Below, one piece after another: positions 40,519-48,811 of a stretch of DNA of 64,000 bases (within the stretch, counting starts at the first letter, position 1; each line of letters starts with the position of its first letter). The notes under the pieces are model-generated. The model did no database searches, had not been told where the DNA came from, and saw nothing but the letters and a program-made list of their open reading frames with translations. The stretch is from UBA8514 sp034933685 (lineage in GTDB: Bacteria; Bacillota; Clostridia; Lachnospirales; Anaerotignaceae). The position numbers were made by a program, and so were the translations under genes. The stretch lies in NCBI GenBank assembly GCA_034933685.1, contig JAYFNB010000003.1, positions 118,173-182,172 of the forward strand, written 5' to 3'.

Positions 40519-40547
40519 TTGCTTAATTGCAACAAAAGCTGTATAAT
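40519..40547 (+). promoter_or_regulatory. Promoter of the Eis-like acetyltransferase gene
   Basis: TTGCTT (40519-40524), 17-base spacer, TATAAT (40542-40547). The -35 is inside a small inverted repeat GTTGC-TTAATT-GCAAC, which could be an operator. Confidence 0.65.
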
Positions 40548-40595
40548 TAATATTAAATAATAATCACTATTGCTTCTTAAATTGAGGTGTTAAAT

Positions 40596-41705
40596 GTGAA
40601 AACCATAAGAGCGGCAAAGCTTTCAGACAAGGAACAATTTCAAAATTTATGGAACATAAGCTTTACAGATTCACAGGAATTTAGAAGCTGGCTTTTTGGC
40701 AACAGGTTTGTACCAGATTATTCAATTTGTATTGAAGAGGATGGAAAAATTGTTTCAGAGGCTCAAAGTATACCTTACCATATTAAAATAAGGGATAGCA
40801 TTCTTCCTGCAACCATGATGATTGGAGCTTGCACTCACCCAGACTATGCCAAGCGTGGATATATGAAACAGCTTTACACCCAGTACATGAACCAGATGTA
40901 CGATATGGGTGTGGTGCTTTGTGCCCATACCCCAGCGGTTTTACGTACATATTTTTATGTTGGGCATTTTCCTGTAAGCAATACCGCATTTATTGAAATT
41001 GAAATGGCTGAAAAAGTTGACGCTGAAGAATTAACCGCTGTAAATCTTGGCCAAGAAGTTTCAGCTCTCTTAAAATGCTATATTAAGGCAGCTCAAAGGT
41101 ATTCTGGAATTATACATCGTTCCTTTACTGATTTCAAACTAAAATGTGACGATTACAGTGCTGACGGTGGAAAATGCATTGCACTTTGGGAAAATGGCGA
41201 AATCATTGCCTATGGCATATACTATAATACTGAGGAAATGCTTTATGCTGAGGAAATAATGGCTCTAAATGCCAATGCAGAACAAATGGTGGTTAATGCC
41301 CTTATAAACCTTGGTGGAGGCAAAAAAGTGAAAATTAAACTTCCGCCAGATACATTGAGCAGAAGTGAGCAAGGTACATTTAAAATACAGCCACGTAACG
41401 TATTGGGTCTTGCCAATGCTAGAAAGCTTTTAAAGGCAGTTGGCAAGGAAATTGAAATTGCAGTTAAGGTTAATGATGAAATAGTGCCTGAAAATAACGG
41501 AGTTTTCAATTTTAAAGGTGAAAAGACACACAGAAAGCCAGCGCTTGAAGTTTCAGCAGGAAATCTTACTCAATTTTTGGTTGGGTATAAAACAGTTGCA
41601 CAGCTTGAAGCAGAAGGAAGTGCAATTATATATAATAAGGAAGAAACAGAAATTTTGGACAAGGTACTACCTTTACAGGTGTGCCACATTATAGATGAAT
41701 ACTGA
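40596..41705 (+). CDS. Eis-like GNAT acetyltransferase with SCP2-type C-terminal domain
   Basis: 369-residue protein: an N-terminal GNAT domain with acetyl-CoA loop HPDYAKRGYMKQLY, a second degenerate GNAT-like part, and a C-terminal sterol-carrier-like domain (LEVSAGNLTQFLVGYKTVAQLE). This three-part layout is that of the Eis family, whose members acetylate amines including aminoglycosides; the substrate here is unknown. The GTG at 40596 is preferred over the GTG at 40587, because GAGGTG (40584-40589) then has a six-base spacing. It overlaps the next gene's open frame. Confidence 0.82.
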   Translation: MKTIRAAKLSDKEQFQNLWNISFTDSQEFRSWLFGNRFVPDYSICIEEDGKIVSEAQSIPYHIKIRDSILPATMMIGACTHPDYAKRGYMKQLYTQYMNQMYDMGVVLCAHTPAVLRTYFYVGHFPVSNTAFIEIEMAEKVDAEELTAVNLGQEVSALLKCYIKAAQRYSGIIHRSFTDFKLKCDDYSADGGKCIALWENGEIIAYGIYYNTEEMLYAEEIMALNANAEQMVVNALINLGGGKKVKIKLPPDTLSRSEQGTFKIQPRNVLGLANARKLLKAVGKEIEIAVKVNDEIVPENNGVFNFKGEKTHRKPALEVSAGNLTQFLVGYKTVAQLEAEGSAIIYNKEETEILDKVLPLQVCHIIDEY

Positions 41706-41721
41706 AAGAAGGTTACAGCCG

Positions 41722-42675
41722 ATGGGTTTGGAATTTAAAGATATAAATCTTAGCAGCAGAAAATTGTATGATAAATATATTAAGCCGTGGAAGTGCGAAA
41801 ACGCAGAATTTAGCTTTGCCCACATGTATATATGGGGATGTGATGGAAAAATTCAGTTTGCAGAGGCAAAAAACTGTCTGTTTGTTAAGCTGGATTTTGC
41901 AGGTGAAATACCCTTTTTATGGCCACCATTTCCAAAAGATGATACTGTGGATTATGGAAAGGCTGTTAAGGCAGGGTGTGAATACATGAAGAGCATTGGT
42001 GTAAAGCTTATGTATCGTTCAGTGGCAGAGCCTTTTAAAACAATGATGGAAAAAGCTTGCCCAGATATTCACCTTGAGCCAAACAGAAACAATTTTGACT
42101 ATATGTATTTAAGCGAAAGCCTTGCAACCCTGAAGGGTAAAAAGTTGCACGGCAAGAGGAACCACATAAACAAAATACTTAAAGAGCACCCAGATTATGT
42201 GTATGAGGATTTGACATCAGCACATTTTGAGGAATGTATGGCGTTATATGATGAGTGGTGTATGGACCACAAGGAAATATCTATTACACAGTATGATGAA
42301 AGGTCATCGGTGGAGCGTGCATTGCTTAACCTTGACGAGCTTGGGCTTACAGGCGGATGTATTCGCATTGACGGAGTTGTGAAAGCATTTACCGTTGGTG
42401 AACAGGTTATACCAGGTGTAATGAGCCAAATTCACATTGAAAAGGCGGCAAAGGATATAGATGGTTTATACCCGCTTATAAATCAGCAGTATGTTCAAGC
42501 TAAATGCGCCCAAACCATGTATATAAACCGTGAAGAGGACATGGGTTTGGAAGGGTTGAGAAAGGCAAAAAGCAGTTACTATCCTGCAAAATTCTGCGAA
42601 AAATATGACGGGTTGGCAAAATGCCGTGTAGAAGTAGAGCCTGTAGGTGCAAAAGTTGAATTGTGCAGAAAATAA
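41722..42675 (+). CDS. DUF2156 protein (LPG synthase C-terminal-like, GNAT fold)
   Basis: 317 residues of the phosphatidylglycerol lysyltransferase catalytic-domain family, but without membrane helices. The core shows KKLHGKRNHINKILKEHP, DEWCMDHKE and MYINREEDMGLEGLRKAKSSYYP, all typical of clostridial DUF2156 proteins. ATG 41722 is chosen (MGLEFKDI); the in-frame ATG at 41695 overlaps the previous gene. Probably cotranscribed with the Eis-like gene. The acceptor is unknown. Confidence 0.82.
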   Translation: MGLEFKDINLSSRKLYDKYIKPWKCENAEFSFAHMYIWGCDGKIQFAEAKNCLFVKLDFAGEIPFLWPPFPKDDTVDYGKAVKAGCEYMKSIGVKLMYRSVAEPFKTMMEKACPDIHLEPNRNNFDYMYLSESLATLKGKKLHGKRNHINKILKEHPDYVYEDLTSAHFEECMALYDEWCMDHKEISITQYDERSSVERALLNLDELGLTGGCIRIDGVVKAFTVGEQVIPGVMSQIHIEKAAKDIDGLYPLINQQYVQAKCAQTMYINREEDMGLEGLRKAKSSYYPAKFCEKYDGLAKCRVEVEPVGAKVELCRK

Positions 42676-42679
42676 AAAA

Positions 42680-42714
42680 ACGACCTTGTGGATTACTTCC
42701 ACAAGGTCGTTTTA
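42680..42714 (+). terminator. Intrinsic terminator after the DUF2156 gene
   Basis: Perfect 13-bp stem ACGACCTTGTGGA / TCCACAAGGTCGT with a TTACT loop, then TTTT. Confidence 0.88.
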
Positions 42715-42731
42715 AGGTCAAAAAACAAATT

Positions 42732-42872
42732 CAAAACCTTGAGTGCTTTGCCCTCAAACACCCACAAGGGTTTCACCCTTGACCCTTCTAAAACCGCATA
42801 TCCCTGCGGTTTTAATAAAAGTTTTTGGTCTTGCTTTTTTCAAAAAGCAAGTGGGTTTGGGCAACGCCCAAG
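42732..42872 (+). repeat. Dispersed 3'-UTR hairpin repeat, copy E (short form)
   Basis: Short form in the sense of the DUF2156 gene but placed after its terminator. It has the AAAACCTTGAG start, AAGGGTTTCACCCTT, a decayed central stem and the final TTGGGCAACGCCCAAG. The right terminal repeat is damaged. Confidence 0.9.
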
Positions 42873-42894
42873 AGTTGGATTGGTGTCTTCTCTT

Positions 42895-43881
42895 TTATTT
42901 TGATCTCATGTGGCTTCTTAATTCAGCGCCAACGCTTTCAGATAAATGCTCTTTCTGAATTCTTCTCATGGAATTAAAGTGAGGGCGGTTAGCCTGATTT
43001 TCTAAAATCCAATCCTTTGCAAATTTGCCTTCTTGGATATCTGTAAGTATGCCCTTCATTGCTTTTCTTGTTTCGTCTGTAATTACTTTAGGGCCTGCTG
43101 TGTAATCGCCGTATTCAGCTGTATCACTTATGGAGTTACGCATGAATGAAAGTCCTTCTTTAACAACGAGGTCAATAATTAACTTCATTTCGTGAATACA
43201 CTCGAAGTAAGCGCTTTCTGGCTGATAGCCTGCTTCAACAAGGGTGTCAAAACCAGCTTTCATTAAAGCTGCAACACCACCGCAAAGTACGGCTTGTTCG
43301 CCAAAAAGGTCTGTTTCTGTTTCTTCTCTGAAGGTTGTTTCCAAAACGCCTGCACGGGTTGCGCCAATAGCATCTGCATAGGAAAGTGATGTTTCTTTTG
43401 CTGTGCCAGAAGCGTCTTGATATACAGCAATAAGTGAAGGAACGCCAAAGCCTTCTTCGTACTGACTTCTTACAGTGTGGCCAGGGCCTTTTGGCGCAAT
43501 CATAATTACGTCTACATCTGCAGGAGGAACAATTTGACCATAATGAATATTAAACCCATGGGCAAAAGCAAGTGTTGAGCCTTTTTTAAGGTTTGGCGCA
43601 ATTTCAGAAGCGTAAAGCTTTGCTTGAATTTCATCGTTTACAAGAACCATTGTAATGTCTGCATTTTTCACTGCTTCTGCTGTGTTCATAACCTTTAAGC
43701 CTGCAGCTTCAGCCTTAGCTTTGCTTTTTGAGCCTTCATATAAACCGATGGTTACGTCAACGCCGCTGTCTTTCAAGTTTTGTGCATGTGCATGACCCTG
43801 TGAGCCGTAGCCAATGATAGCTACCTTTTTACCTGTGATGATTTCTTTTTTTGCGTCCTCTGTGTAATACATTTTAGCCAT
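42895..43881 (-). CDS. ilvC: Ketol-acid reductoisomerase
   Basis: Class I KARI, 328 residues: isomerises and reduces acetolactate or acetohydroxybutyrate in branched-chain amino acid synthesis. The Rossmann loop is GYGSQGHAHAQNLKDSG. The metal and substrate residues are in LFGEQAVLCGG and AYFECIHEMKLIIDL. It ends at the usual C-terminus. GGAGAG precedes the ATG, 53 bases after ilvN, in one operon. Confidence 0.97.
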   Translation of the reverse strand: MAKMYYTEDAKKEIITGKKVAIIGYGSQGHAHAQNLKDSGVDVTIGLYEGSKSKAKAEAAGLKVMNTAEAVKNADITMVLVNDEIQAKLYASEIAPNLKKGSTLAFAHGFNIHYGQIVPPADVDVIMIAPKGPGHTVRSQYEEGFGVPSLIAVYQDASGTAKETSLSYADAIGATRAGVLETTFREETETDLFGEQAVLCGGVAALMKAGFDTLVEAGYQPESAYFECIHEMKLIIDLVVKEGLSFMRNSISDTAEYGDYTAGPKVITDETRKAMKGILTDIQEGKFAKDWILENQANRPHFNSMRRIQKEHLSESVGAELRSHMRSK

Positions 43882-43934
43882 TTTAATTCTCTCCTTTTGT
43901 ATGTTTATATATAATGCAAGACAATGCCTTGCGT

Positions 43935-44459
43935 TTATGCAGTTTCCTTATTTTCATCCTCTGTATACAAGCATGTTGAGCCACGTTCCACAGCAATTAA
44001 CCCTGTTCGGCAGTATTCCAATATTCCATATGGTTCAACGTATTTTAGAAATGCGTTAAGCTTACTGCTTTCGCCTGTCATTTCAATGCAAACTGAACCT
44101 GGTGACATATCCACCACCTTTGAACGAAAAACATTTGATGCGTCTAATACTTCACGAAGGCGTTCTCCTGTGGCTTTAACTTTCACAATTAAAAGCTCAC
44201 GCAAAATAGTGTTTTCAGGTGTCATTAGTACTACCTTTTTAACGTCGTAAAGCTTACTTATTTGCTTAATTAGCTGGTCTTTTTTTCGGTTATCGCCTGA
44301 GGCGGTAATTGTGATTCGTGCTAAAGCAGGGTTTTCAGTTTCGCCAGAGGTAAAGGTATCAATATTAAAATCCCTTTGGCTGAACAGCGACGAAATGCGT
44401 GTAAGCACACCCGATTGATTTGTAACAATGATAGATACTGCAAAATGTTCATTATTCAT
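43935..44459 (-). CDS. ilvN: Acetolactate synthase small (regulatory) subunit
   Basis: ACT-domain regulatory subunit that confers valine feedback control on IlvB. The first ACT domain is at the N-terminus (VSIIVTNQSGVLTRISSLFSQRDFNIDT), with a C-terminal ACT-like domain after about residue 80. 174 residues from ATG 44459, chosen for its spacing to GAGGCGA; ATG 44465 is also possible. It starts right after the ilvB stop, so translation is coupled. Confidence 0.94.
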   Translation of the reverse strand: MNNEHFAVSIIVTNQSGVLTRISSLFSQRDFNIDTFTSGETENPALARITITASGDNRKKDQLIKQISKLYDVKKVVLMTPENTILRELLIVKVKATGERLREVLDASNVFRSKVVDMSPGSVCIEMTGESSKLNAFLKYVEPYGILEYCRTGLIAVERGSTCLYTEDENKETA

Positions 44460-44470
44460 ATTCATTCGCC

Positions 44471-46129
44471 TCATTTCAAAATTATATTATCTAAAGAGCC
44501 GTTTGGCGGCACCATTGGAAACACGTTTTCTTCTGACGGAATATAGCAGTCTATAACGCATGGAGATTTAAGGGCAAAGGCATTGTCTAAGGCTAAATTC
44601 AATTCATTAAGATTTGTTGCACGGTAGCCTGTTGCACCAAAGGCTTCAGCAAGCTTAACAAAGTCTGTATGTCTATCCAGCACTGTTGCCATATAATGAT
44701 TATCAAAGAATAGGCTTTGCCACTGGCGTATCATGCCAAGCATTCCGTTATTTAGAATAATAACTACCAAAGGAATGTTTTGGCTAACGGCAGTTGCCAT
44801 TTCGTTTAAATTCATGCCAAAGCTTCCGTCGCCTGTGAAAAGCACTGTTTGGTTGCCAGTTGCCATTGCCGCACCAATTGCGGCACCCATGCCGTAGCCC
44901 ATTGTGCCAAGGCCGCCAGATGTTAAATGGGTACGCGGTTTTTTAAAGTTATAATACTGCGCCACCCACATTTGGTGCTGACCTACGTCTGTGGCAATAT
45001 TAGTTTCTGGAGTAGCTTTTTTATTTACCGCACCTATAATTTCCCAAGGCATCATGCATCCTACAGGTGTTTCAGTGTCTTTGGTGCGTTTTTTGTAGCC
45101 GTCCATAGTATTTCGCCACTGTTCATTATCTTTTTGCTTGGTGTTATCTGTAAGATATTTCAGTGCTGTGGCTAAACAACCTTTTATTTTTAGGTTAGCG
45201 TCGATATTTTTTCCATGTTCAGCAGGGTCAATATCCAAGTGAATTATTTTGGCGTTTTCCGCAAATTTTGTTTTGTTACCTGTTGCGCGTTCTGTGAAAC
45301 GAACTCCTGCGGCAATTATAAGGTCAGTTTCACCAAATGCCCTTGTTGCCGCAAAACGACCATGCATTCCACTCATGCCAAGATATTTTGGATGGTCGCC
45401 GTCCATTGCTGTAAGCCCCATCATGCTGAAAGATACATAAGCATCACATTTTTCCGCAAGTGCTTGTAATTGTTTCTGGCAATTTGAATTAATTACACCG
45501 CCGCCACAGTATATTAAAGGTCTTTGGCTTTGTTCAATTAGCACAAGTGCTTCATCTAATAGAGTGGTGTCCGGTTTTTCATCAGGCGTTTTTTCTACCT
45601 TTGGTTTTGATGTAAATTCTGTTACTGAAAGCTGAACATTTTTGGGAACATCTACAAGCACAGGCCCAGGTCTGCCGCTTTTTGCTACACGGAAGGCTTC
45701 ACGCAAAGTATCTGCAAGGTTATCAATGGTTTTAACCAAAAAGCTGTGCTTTGTTACTGGGATTGTTAGACCAATTGTGTCTACCTCTTGAAAGCTGTCA
45801 GTACCAATAAGTTCCATTGGAACATTACCAGTAATTGCAACTAATGGAATAGAGTCTGCATTGGCAGTTGCAAGACCGGTGATAAGGTTTGTTGCACCTG
45901 GACCAGAGGTTGCAATACATACCCCAACTTCTCCGCTTGCACGGCTGTAGCCATCAGCGGCGTGGCTTGCACCTTGTTCGTGGGCAGATAGCACGTGGTT
46001 AATGCGGTCTCGATATTCATAAAGAGCATCGTATAGGCTCAAAACCTGACCACCTGGGTAACCGAAAACTGTAGTTACACCTTGTTCAATTAAAACTTCC
46101 ATTATAATTTGACATCCTGTAAGCTGCAT
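44471..46129 (-). CDS. ilvB: Acetolactate synthase large subunit
   Basis: ThDP-dependent catalytic subunit, 552 residues. E51 in SAHEQGASHAADGYSRA activates the cofactor. The FAD-binding middle domain is present, and the ThDP motif starts at GDGSFGMNLNEMATA and continues to ILNNGMLGMIRQWQ. It is biosynthetic by its pairing with ilvN and ilvC. It lies behind an attenuator. Confidence 0.96.
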   Translation of the reverse strand: MQLTGCQIIMEVLIEQGVTTVFGYPGGQVLSLYDALYEYRDRINHVLSAHEQGASHAADGYSRASGEVGVCIATSGPGATNLITGLATANADSIPLVAITGNVPMELIGTDSFQEVDTIGLTIPVTKHSFLVKTIDNLADTLREAFRVAKSGRPGPVLVDVPKNVQLSVTEFTSKPKVEKTPDEKPDTTLLDEALVLIEQSQRPLIYCGGGVINSNCQKQLQALAEKCDAYVSFSMMGLTAMDGDHPKYLGMSGMHGRFAATRAFGETDLIIAAGVRFTERATGNKTKFAENAKIIHLDIDPAEHGKNIDANLKIKGCLATALKYLTDNTKQKDNEQWRNTMDGYKKRTKDTETPVGCMMPWEIIGAVNKKATPETNIATDVGQHQMWVAQYYNFKKPRTHLTSGGLGTMGYGMGAAIGAAMATGNQTVLFTGDGSFGMNLNEMATAVSQNIPLVVIILNNGMLGMIRQWQSLFFDNHYMATVLDRHTDFVKLAEAFGATGYRATNLNELNLALDNAFALKSPCVIDCYIPSEENVFPMVPPNGSLDNIILK

Positions 46130-46162
46130 ATTTTTATTCCCTCCTAAAAATGTAAACGTGTA

Positions 46163-46202
46163 TTAAAAAAGGCTGTACAGTGTGGTTACACTGTACAGCC
46201 TT
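46163..46202 (-). terminator. Attenuator terminator of ilvBNC
   Basis: Perfect 15-bp stem AAGGCTGTACAGTGT / ACACTGTACAGCCTT (46169-46183 and 46188-46202), followed on the minus strand by six T residues. It lies between the leader peptide stop (46229) and ilvB. Confidence 0.88.
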
Positions 46203-46228
46203 AAGGTTAAGGATAATTTTATTTTATC

Positions 46229-46345
46229 TTAAACTCTTTGGATGTTCTTATCAGTAAACCACTTTTTATCAACAGAAATAGCCTCATCTATGATGAGGTT
46301 AATAATGCTAATAATATAATTTGCTGTAAGGTTAAGTTTAAGCAT
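46229..46345 (-). CDS. Ile/Leu-rich leader peptide of the ilvBNC operon
   Basis: 38-codon reading frame with ATG at 46345, AGGAGA seven bases upstream and TAA at 46231-46229. Residues 11-19 read IISIINLII, and in all 14 of 38 codons are Ile, Leu or Val (8 Ile, 4 Leu, 2 Val). An inner hairpin CCTCAT/ATGAGG lies within the frame and the attenuator stem lies just after it. This is the design of a transcription attenuation leader in which ribosome stalling at Ile codons prevents termination. It is too short and biased to be an enzyme. Confidence 0.85.
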   Translation of the reverse strand: MLKLNLTANYIISIINLIIDEAISVDKKWFTDKNIQRV

Positions 46346-46385
46346 GAAATTTTCTCCTAAAATAACTTATTTTTTTATTGTTGCA

Positions 46386-46414
46386 AGTTTAAACCTATTA
46401 GCGGAGTTTGTCAA
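46386..46414 (-). promoter_or_regulatory. Promoter of ilvBNC
   Basis: Minus-strand TTGACA (46414-46409), 17-base spacer, TAAACT (46391-46386). It starts transcription about 35 bases before the leader peptide. Confidence 0.75.
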
Positions 46415-46503
46415 TAGAAATTAGAAAAAATCTTTTCTTTCTTCAAAAAACTATCACATTGCAGTGCTAATATGTATAATAGGTTTATGGAGGTGCTTTA
46501 TTA

Positions 46504-47178
46504 ATGCAAAAAATTCTAATTGTAGACGATGAAGAAAATATAAGGCAAATAATATGCAAGTACGGACGTTTTGAAGGTTATGAGGTTTATGAGGCACAAA
46601 ATGGCATGGAGGCAATTGAGCTTTGCCGAAAAAATGACTACGACATAATTATTATGGACATAATGATGCCCGAGTTAGATGGTTTTTCTGCTTGCAAGGA
46701 AATTAGAAAATTTAAAAATACACCCGTTGTTATGCTGTCTGCACGTGGCGAGGAATATGACAAAATTCATGGATTTGAGCTTGGCAGTGACGATTATGTT
46801 GTAAAGCCATTCAGCCCAAAGGAGCTTATGATGCGCATTGGGGCAATTCTCAAAAGAAGCCAAACTGTTGAGGCTGAAGAAAAACGAGATATGGTTGAAC
46901 TTGGCGGGATTACCGTTGATTTTACAGGACGTATTGTATACATAGATGGGGAAAAAATTGATATGGCACCAAAGGAATATGAATTATTCTTTTATTTGGT
47001 GCGCAACAGAAACATTGCATTAAGCCGTGAAAAGCTTATAAGGGAGGTTTGGGGATATGATTTTTATGGCGATGACAGAACGCTTGATACGCATATAAAA
47101 ATTTTACGCAAAAGCCTTGGAAATTACAGCAGTAAGGTTGTTACCCTAAGAGGAGTGGGATACAGGTTTGAAGGTTAA
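46504..47178 (+). CDS. Two-component response regulator, OmpR family
   Basis: 224 residues: an N-terminal receiver domain with phosphoacceptor D52 (IIIMDIMMPELDG), acidic pair DDE and the conserved lysine in VVKPFSPKEL, followed by a winged-helix DNA-binding domain (LSREKLIREVWGYDF, then RTLDTHIKILRKSLG). Overlaps the kinase gene by 11 bases. A TATAAT at 46475-46480 is a likely -10. Confidence 0.95.
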   Translation: MQKILIVDDEENIRQIICKYGRFEGYEVYEAQNGMEAIELCRKNDYDIIIMDIMMPELDGFSACKEIRKFKNTPVVMLSARGEEYDKIHGFELGSDDYVVKPFSPKELMMRIGAILKRSQTVEAEEKRDMVELGGITVDFTGRIVYIDGEKIDMAPKEYELFFYLVRNRNIALSREKLIREVWGYDFYGDDRTLDTHIKILRKSLGNYSSKVVTLRGVGYRFEG

Positions 47179-48676
47179 GCAAATAAGTATTAAATGGAAG
47201 CTAATTGGATATATGCTTGGATTTGTGGGTACAGTTTTAATTTTGCTGTGGCTTTTTCAGGTTGCATTTTTGGGAAGCTTTTACAGGCGTATAAAAATAA
47301 ATGAAATGCATGATGCTGCAAAAAATATAGTTCAAAATTATGGCAGTGAGGGCTTTGCAGAAAAAATATCTTCATATTCCTACGATAAGGGAATGAGTGT
47401 TGGAATTATTACTGCCGATGGAGAGATTGTTTTCAGTGAAGGAGACAAGTATAGTTTTGGTTTGCAAAAATTCACAGTTGAAGAGAGGGTTAATGAATTT
47501 GCCAAGGTTAAAGCGGCAGGAGGAACATTGCAGTTTTTTCAAGACATGCGCAGGCCCACAAACCCCTTTGAGGTAGACAAAAATACAGTACAGACAGATT
47601 CAGTTTCTGAAAAAAATGAAGAAAATATAGGGCGTGATGAAGACAAATTCAATCGCCGTGTACCAGAATATGATGACGTTAAAAACCTTGTTTACAGCCA
47701 AGTGGTTCAAACTTCAGATGGTGAAATAATGATTATGCTTAATACTTTGATTACACCTATTGGCTCTACAACGGAAATTTTAAAGGTTGAATTATTATAT
47801 ATAACGGTAATTCTCACGGCTTTTTCTATTATTCTTGCTTATGTTATTTTTAGACAAATTTCTAACCCAATTATTAAAACAAACGACAACGCAAGAGAGC
47901 TTGCACATGCAAATTACAATGTTCAGTTTGCACAAGATGGGTACAAGGAAATTGCGCAGTTAAATGAAACACTTAGCTATGCTGCACAAGAGCTTAGCAA
48001 AACGGAAAAGCTTCAAAGAGAACTGCTTTCAAATATATCTCACGACCTTAGAACACCGCTTACCCTTATTACAGGCTATGCAGAGGTTATGCGTGACATT
48101 CCAGGGGAAAACACGCCCGAAAATGTACAGGTGATTATTGATGAAGGGCGAAGATTATCGGATTTGGTTACGGATATTTTGGATATTTCAAAGCTTCAAG
48201 CAACGGTTAGCCAGCTTAATTTAAGCAAGCTGTCTTTAACAAAAAAAATAGAGGCGGTACTTACGAGGTACAATAAACTTAAAGAGCAGGACGGATATAC
48301 CATAGAATTTATTAAAAGTGAAGAAGTGTTTGTAATGGCAGACGAAATAAAGCTGCTTCAAGTTATATATAACCTTATAAATAACGCCATTAACTACACT
48401 GGGCCTGATAAAAAGGTAGTAATAAAGCAAACTATTAAAGATAACAAGGTGAAAATAGAAATTATTGACACAGGAGAGGGAATAGAAAAAGAAAATATTC
48501 CGTTAATATGGGACAGATACTTTAAGGTTGAAAAAAATCACAAGCGTGCAAAGGTTGGTACTGGACTTGGGCTTTCAATTGTAAAAAATATACTGGAACT
48601 GCATAATGCTTCATTTGGTGTTGAAAGCAAAGTTGGCAAAGGTAGTGACTTCTGGTTTGAAATGGAGGTTGTTTAA
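47168..48676 (+). CDS. Sensor histidine kinase
   Basis: 502-residue membrane kinase, cognate to the preceding regulator. Membrane segments lie at about 12-34 and 206-226, with an extracytoplasmic sensor region of about 170 residues between. A HAMP linker follows (FRQISNPIIKTNDNARELA), then the HisKA box with H292 (SNISHDLRTPLTL) and an HATPase domain (NLINNAINYT, DTGEGIEKE, GTGLGLSIVKN). The start is TTG with AGGAG upstream. The signal is unknown; the S-layer gene just downstream is a possible target. Confidence 0.93.
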   Translation: MKVKQISIKWKLIGYMLGFVGTVLILLWLFQVAFLGSFYRRIKINEMHDAAKNIVQNYGSEGFAEKISSYSYDKGMSVGIITADGEIVFSEGDKYSFGLQKFTVEERVNEFAKVKAAGGTLQFFQDMRRPTNPFEVDKNTVQTDSVSEKNEENIGRDEDKFNRRVPEYDDVKNLVYSQVVQTSDGEIMIMLNTLITPIGSTTEILKVELLYITVILTAFSIILAYVIFRQISNPIIKTNDNARELAHANYNVQFAQDGYKEIAQLNETLSYAAQELSKTEKLQRELLSNISHDLRTPLTLITGYAEVMRDIPGENTPENVQVIIDEGRRLSDLVTDILDISKLQATVSQLNLSKLSLTKKIEAVLTRYNKLKEQDGYTIEFIKSEEVFVMADEIKLLQVIYNLINNAINYTGPDKKVVIKQTIKDNKVKIEIIDTGEGIEKENIPLIWDRYFKVEKNHKRAKVGTGLGLSIVKNILELHNASFGVESKVGKGSDFWFEMEVV

Positions 48677-48811
48677 AGGAAATTTATAAATATTTTCTTA
48701 AATTTCTAAAATTATGGAACTTTTTAACCTGTTTTAGTGTATAATCAAAAGGAAAAGTTAAAGGATTGTTAAGGATTATATTTTTTATACCCAATAGGGA
48801 GGTTAGAGGTT

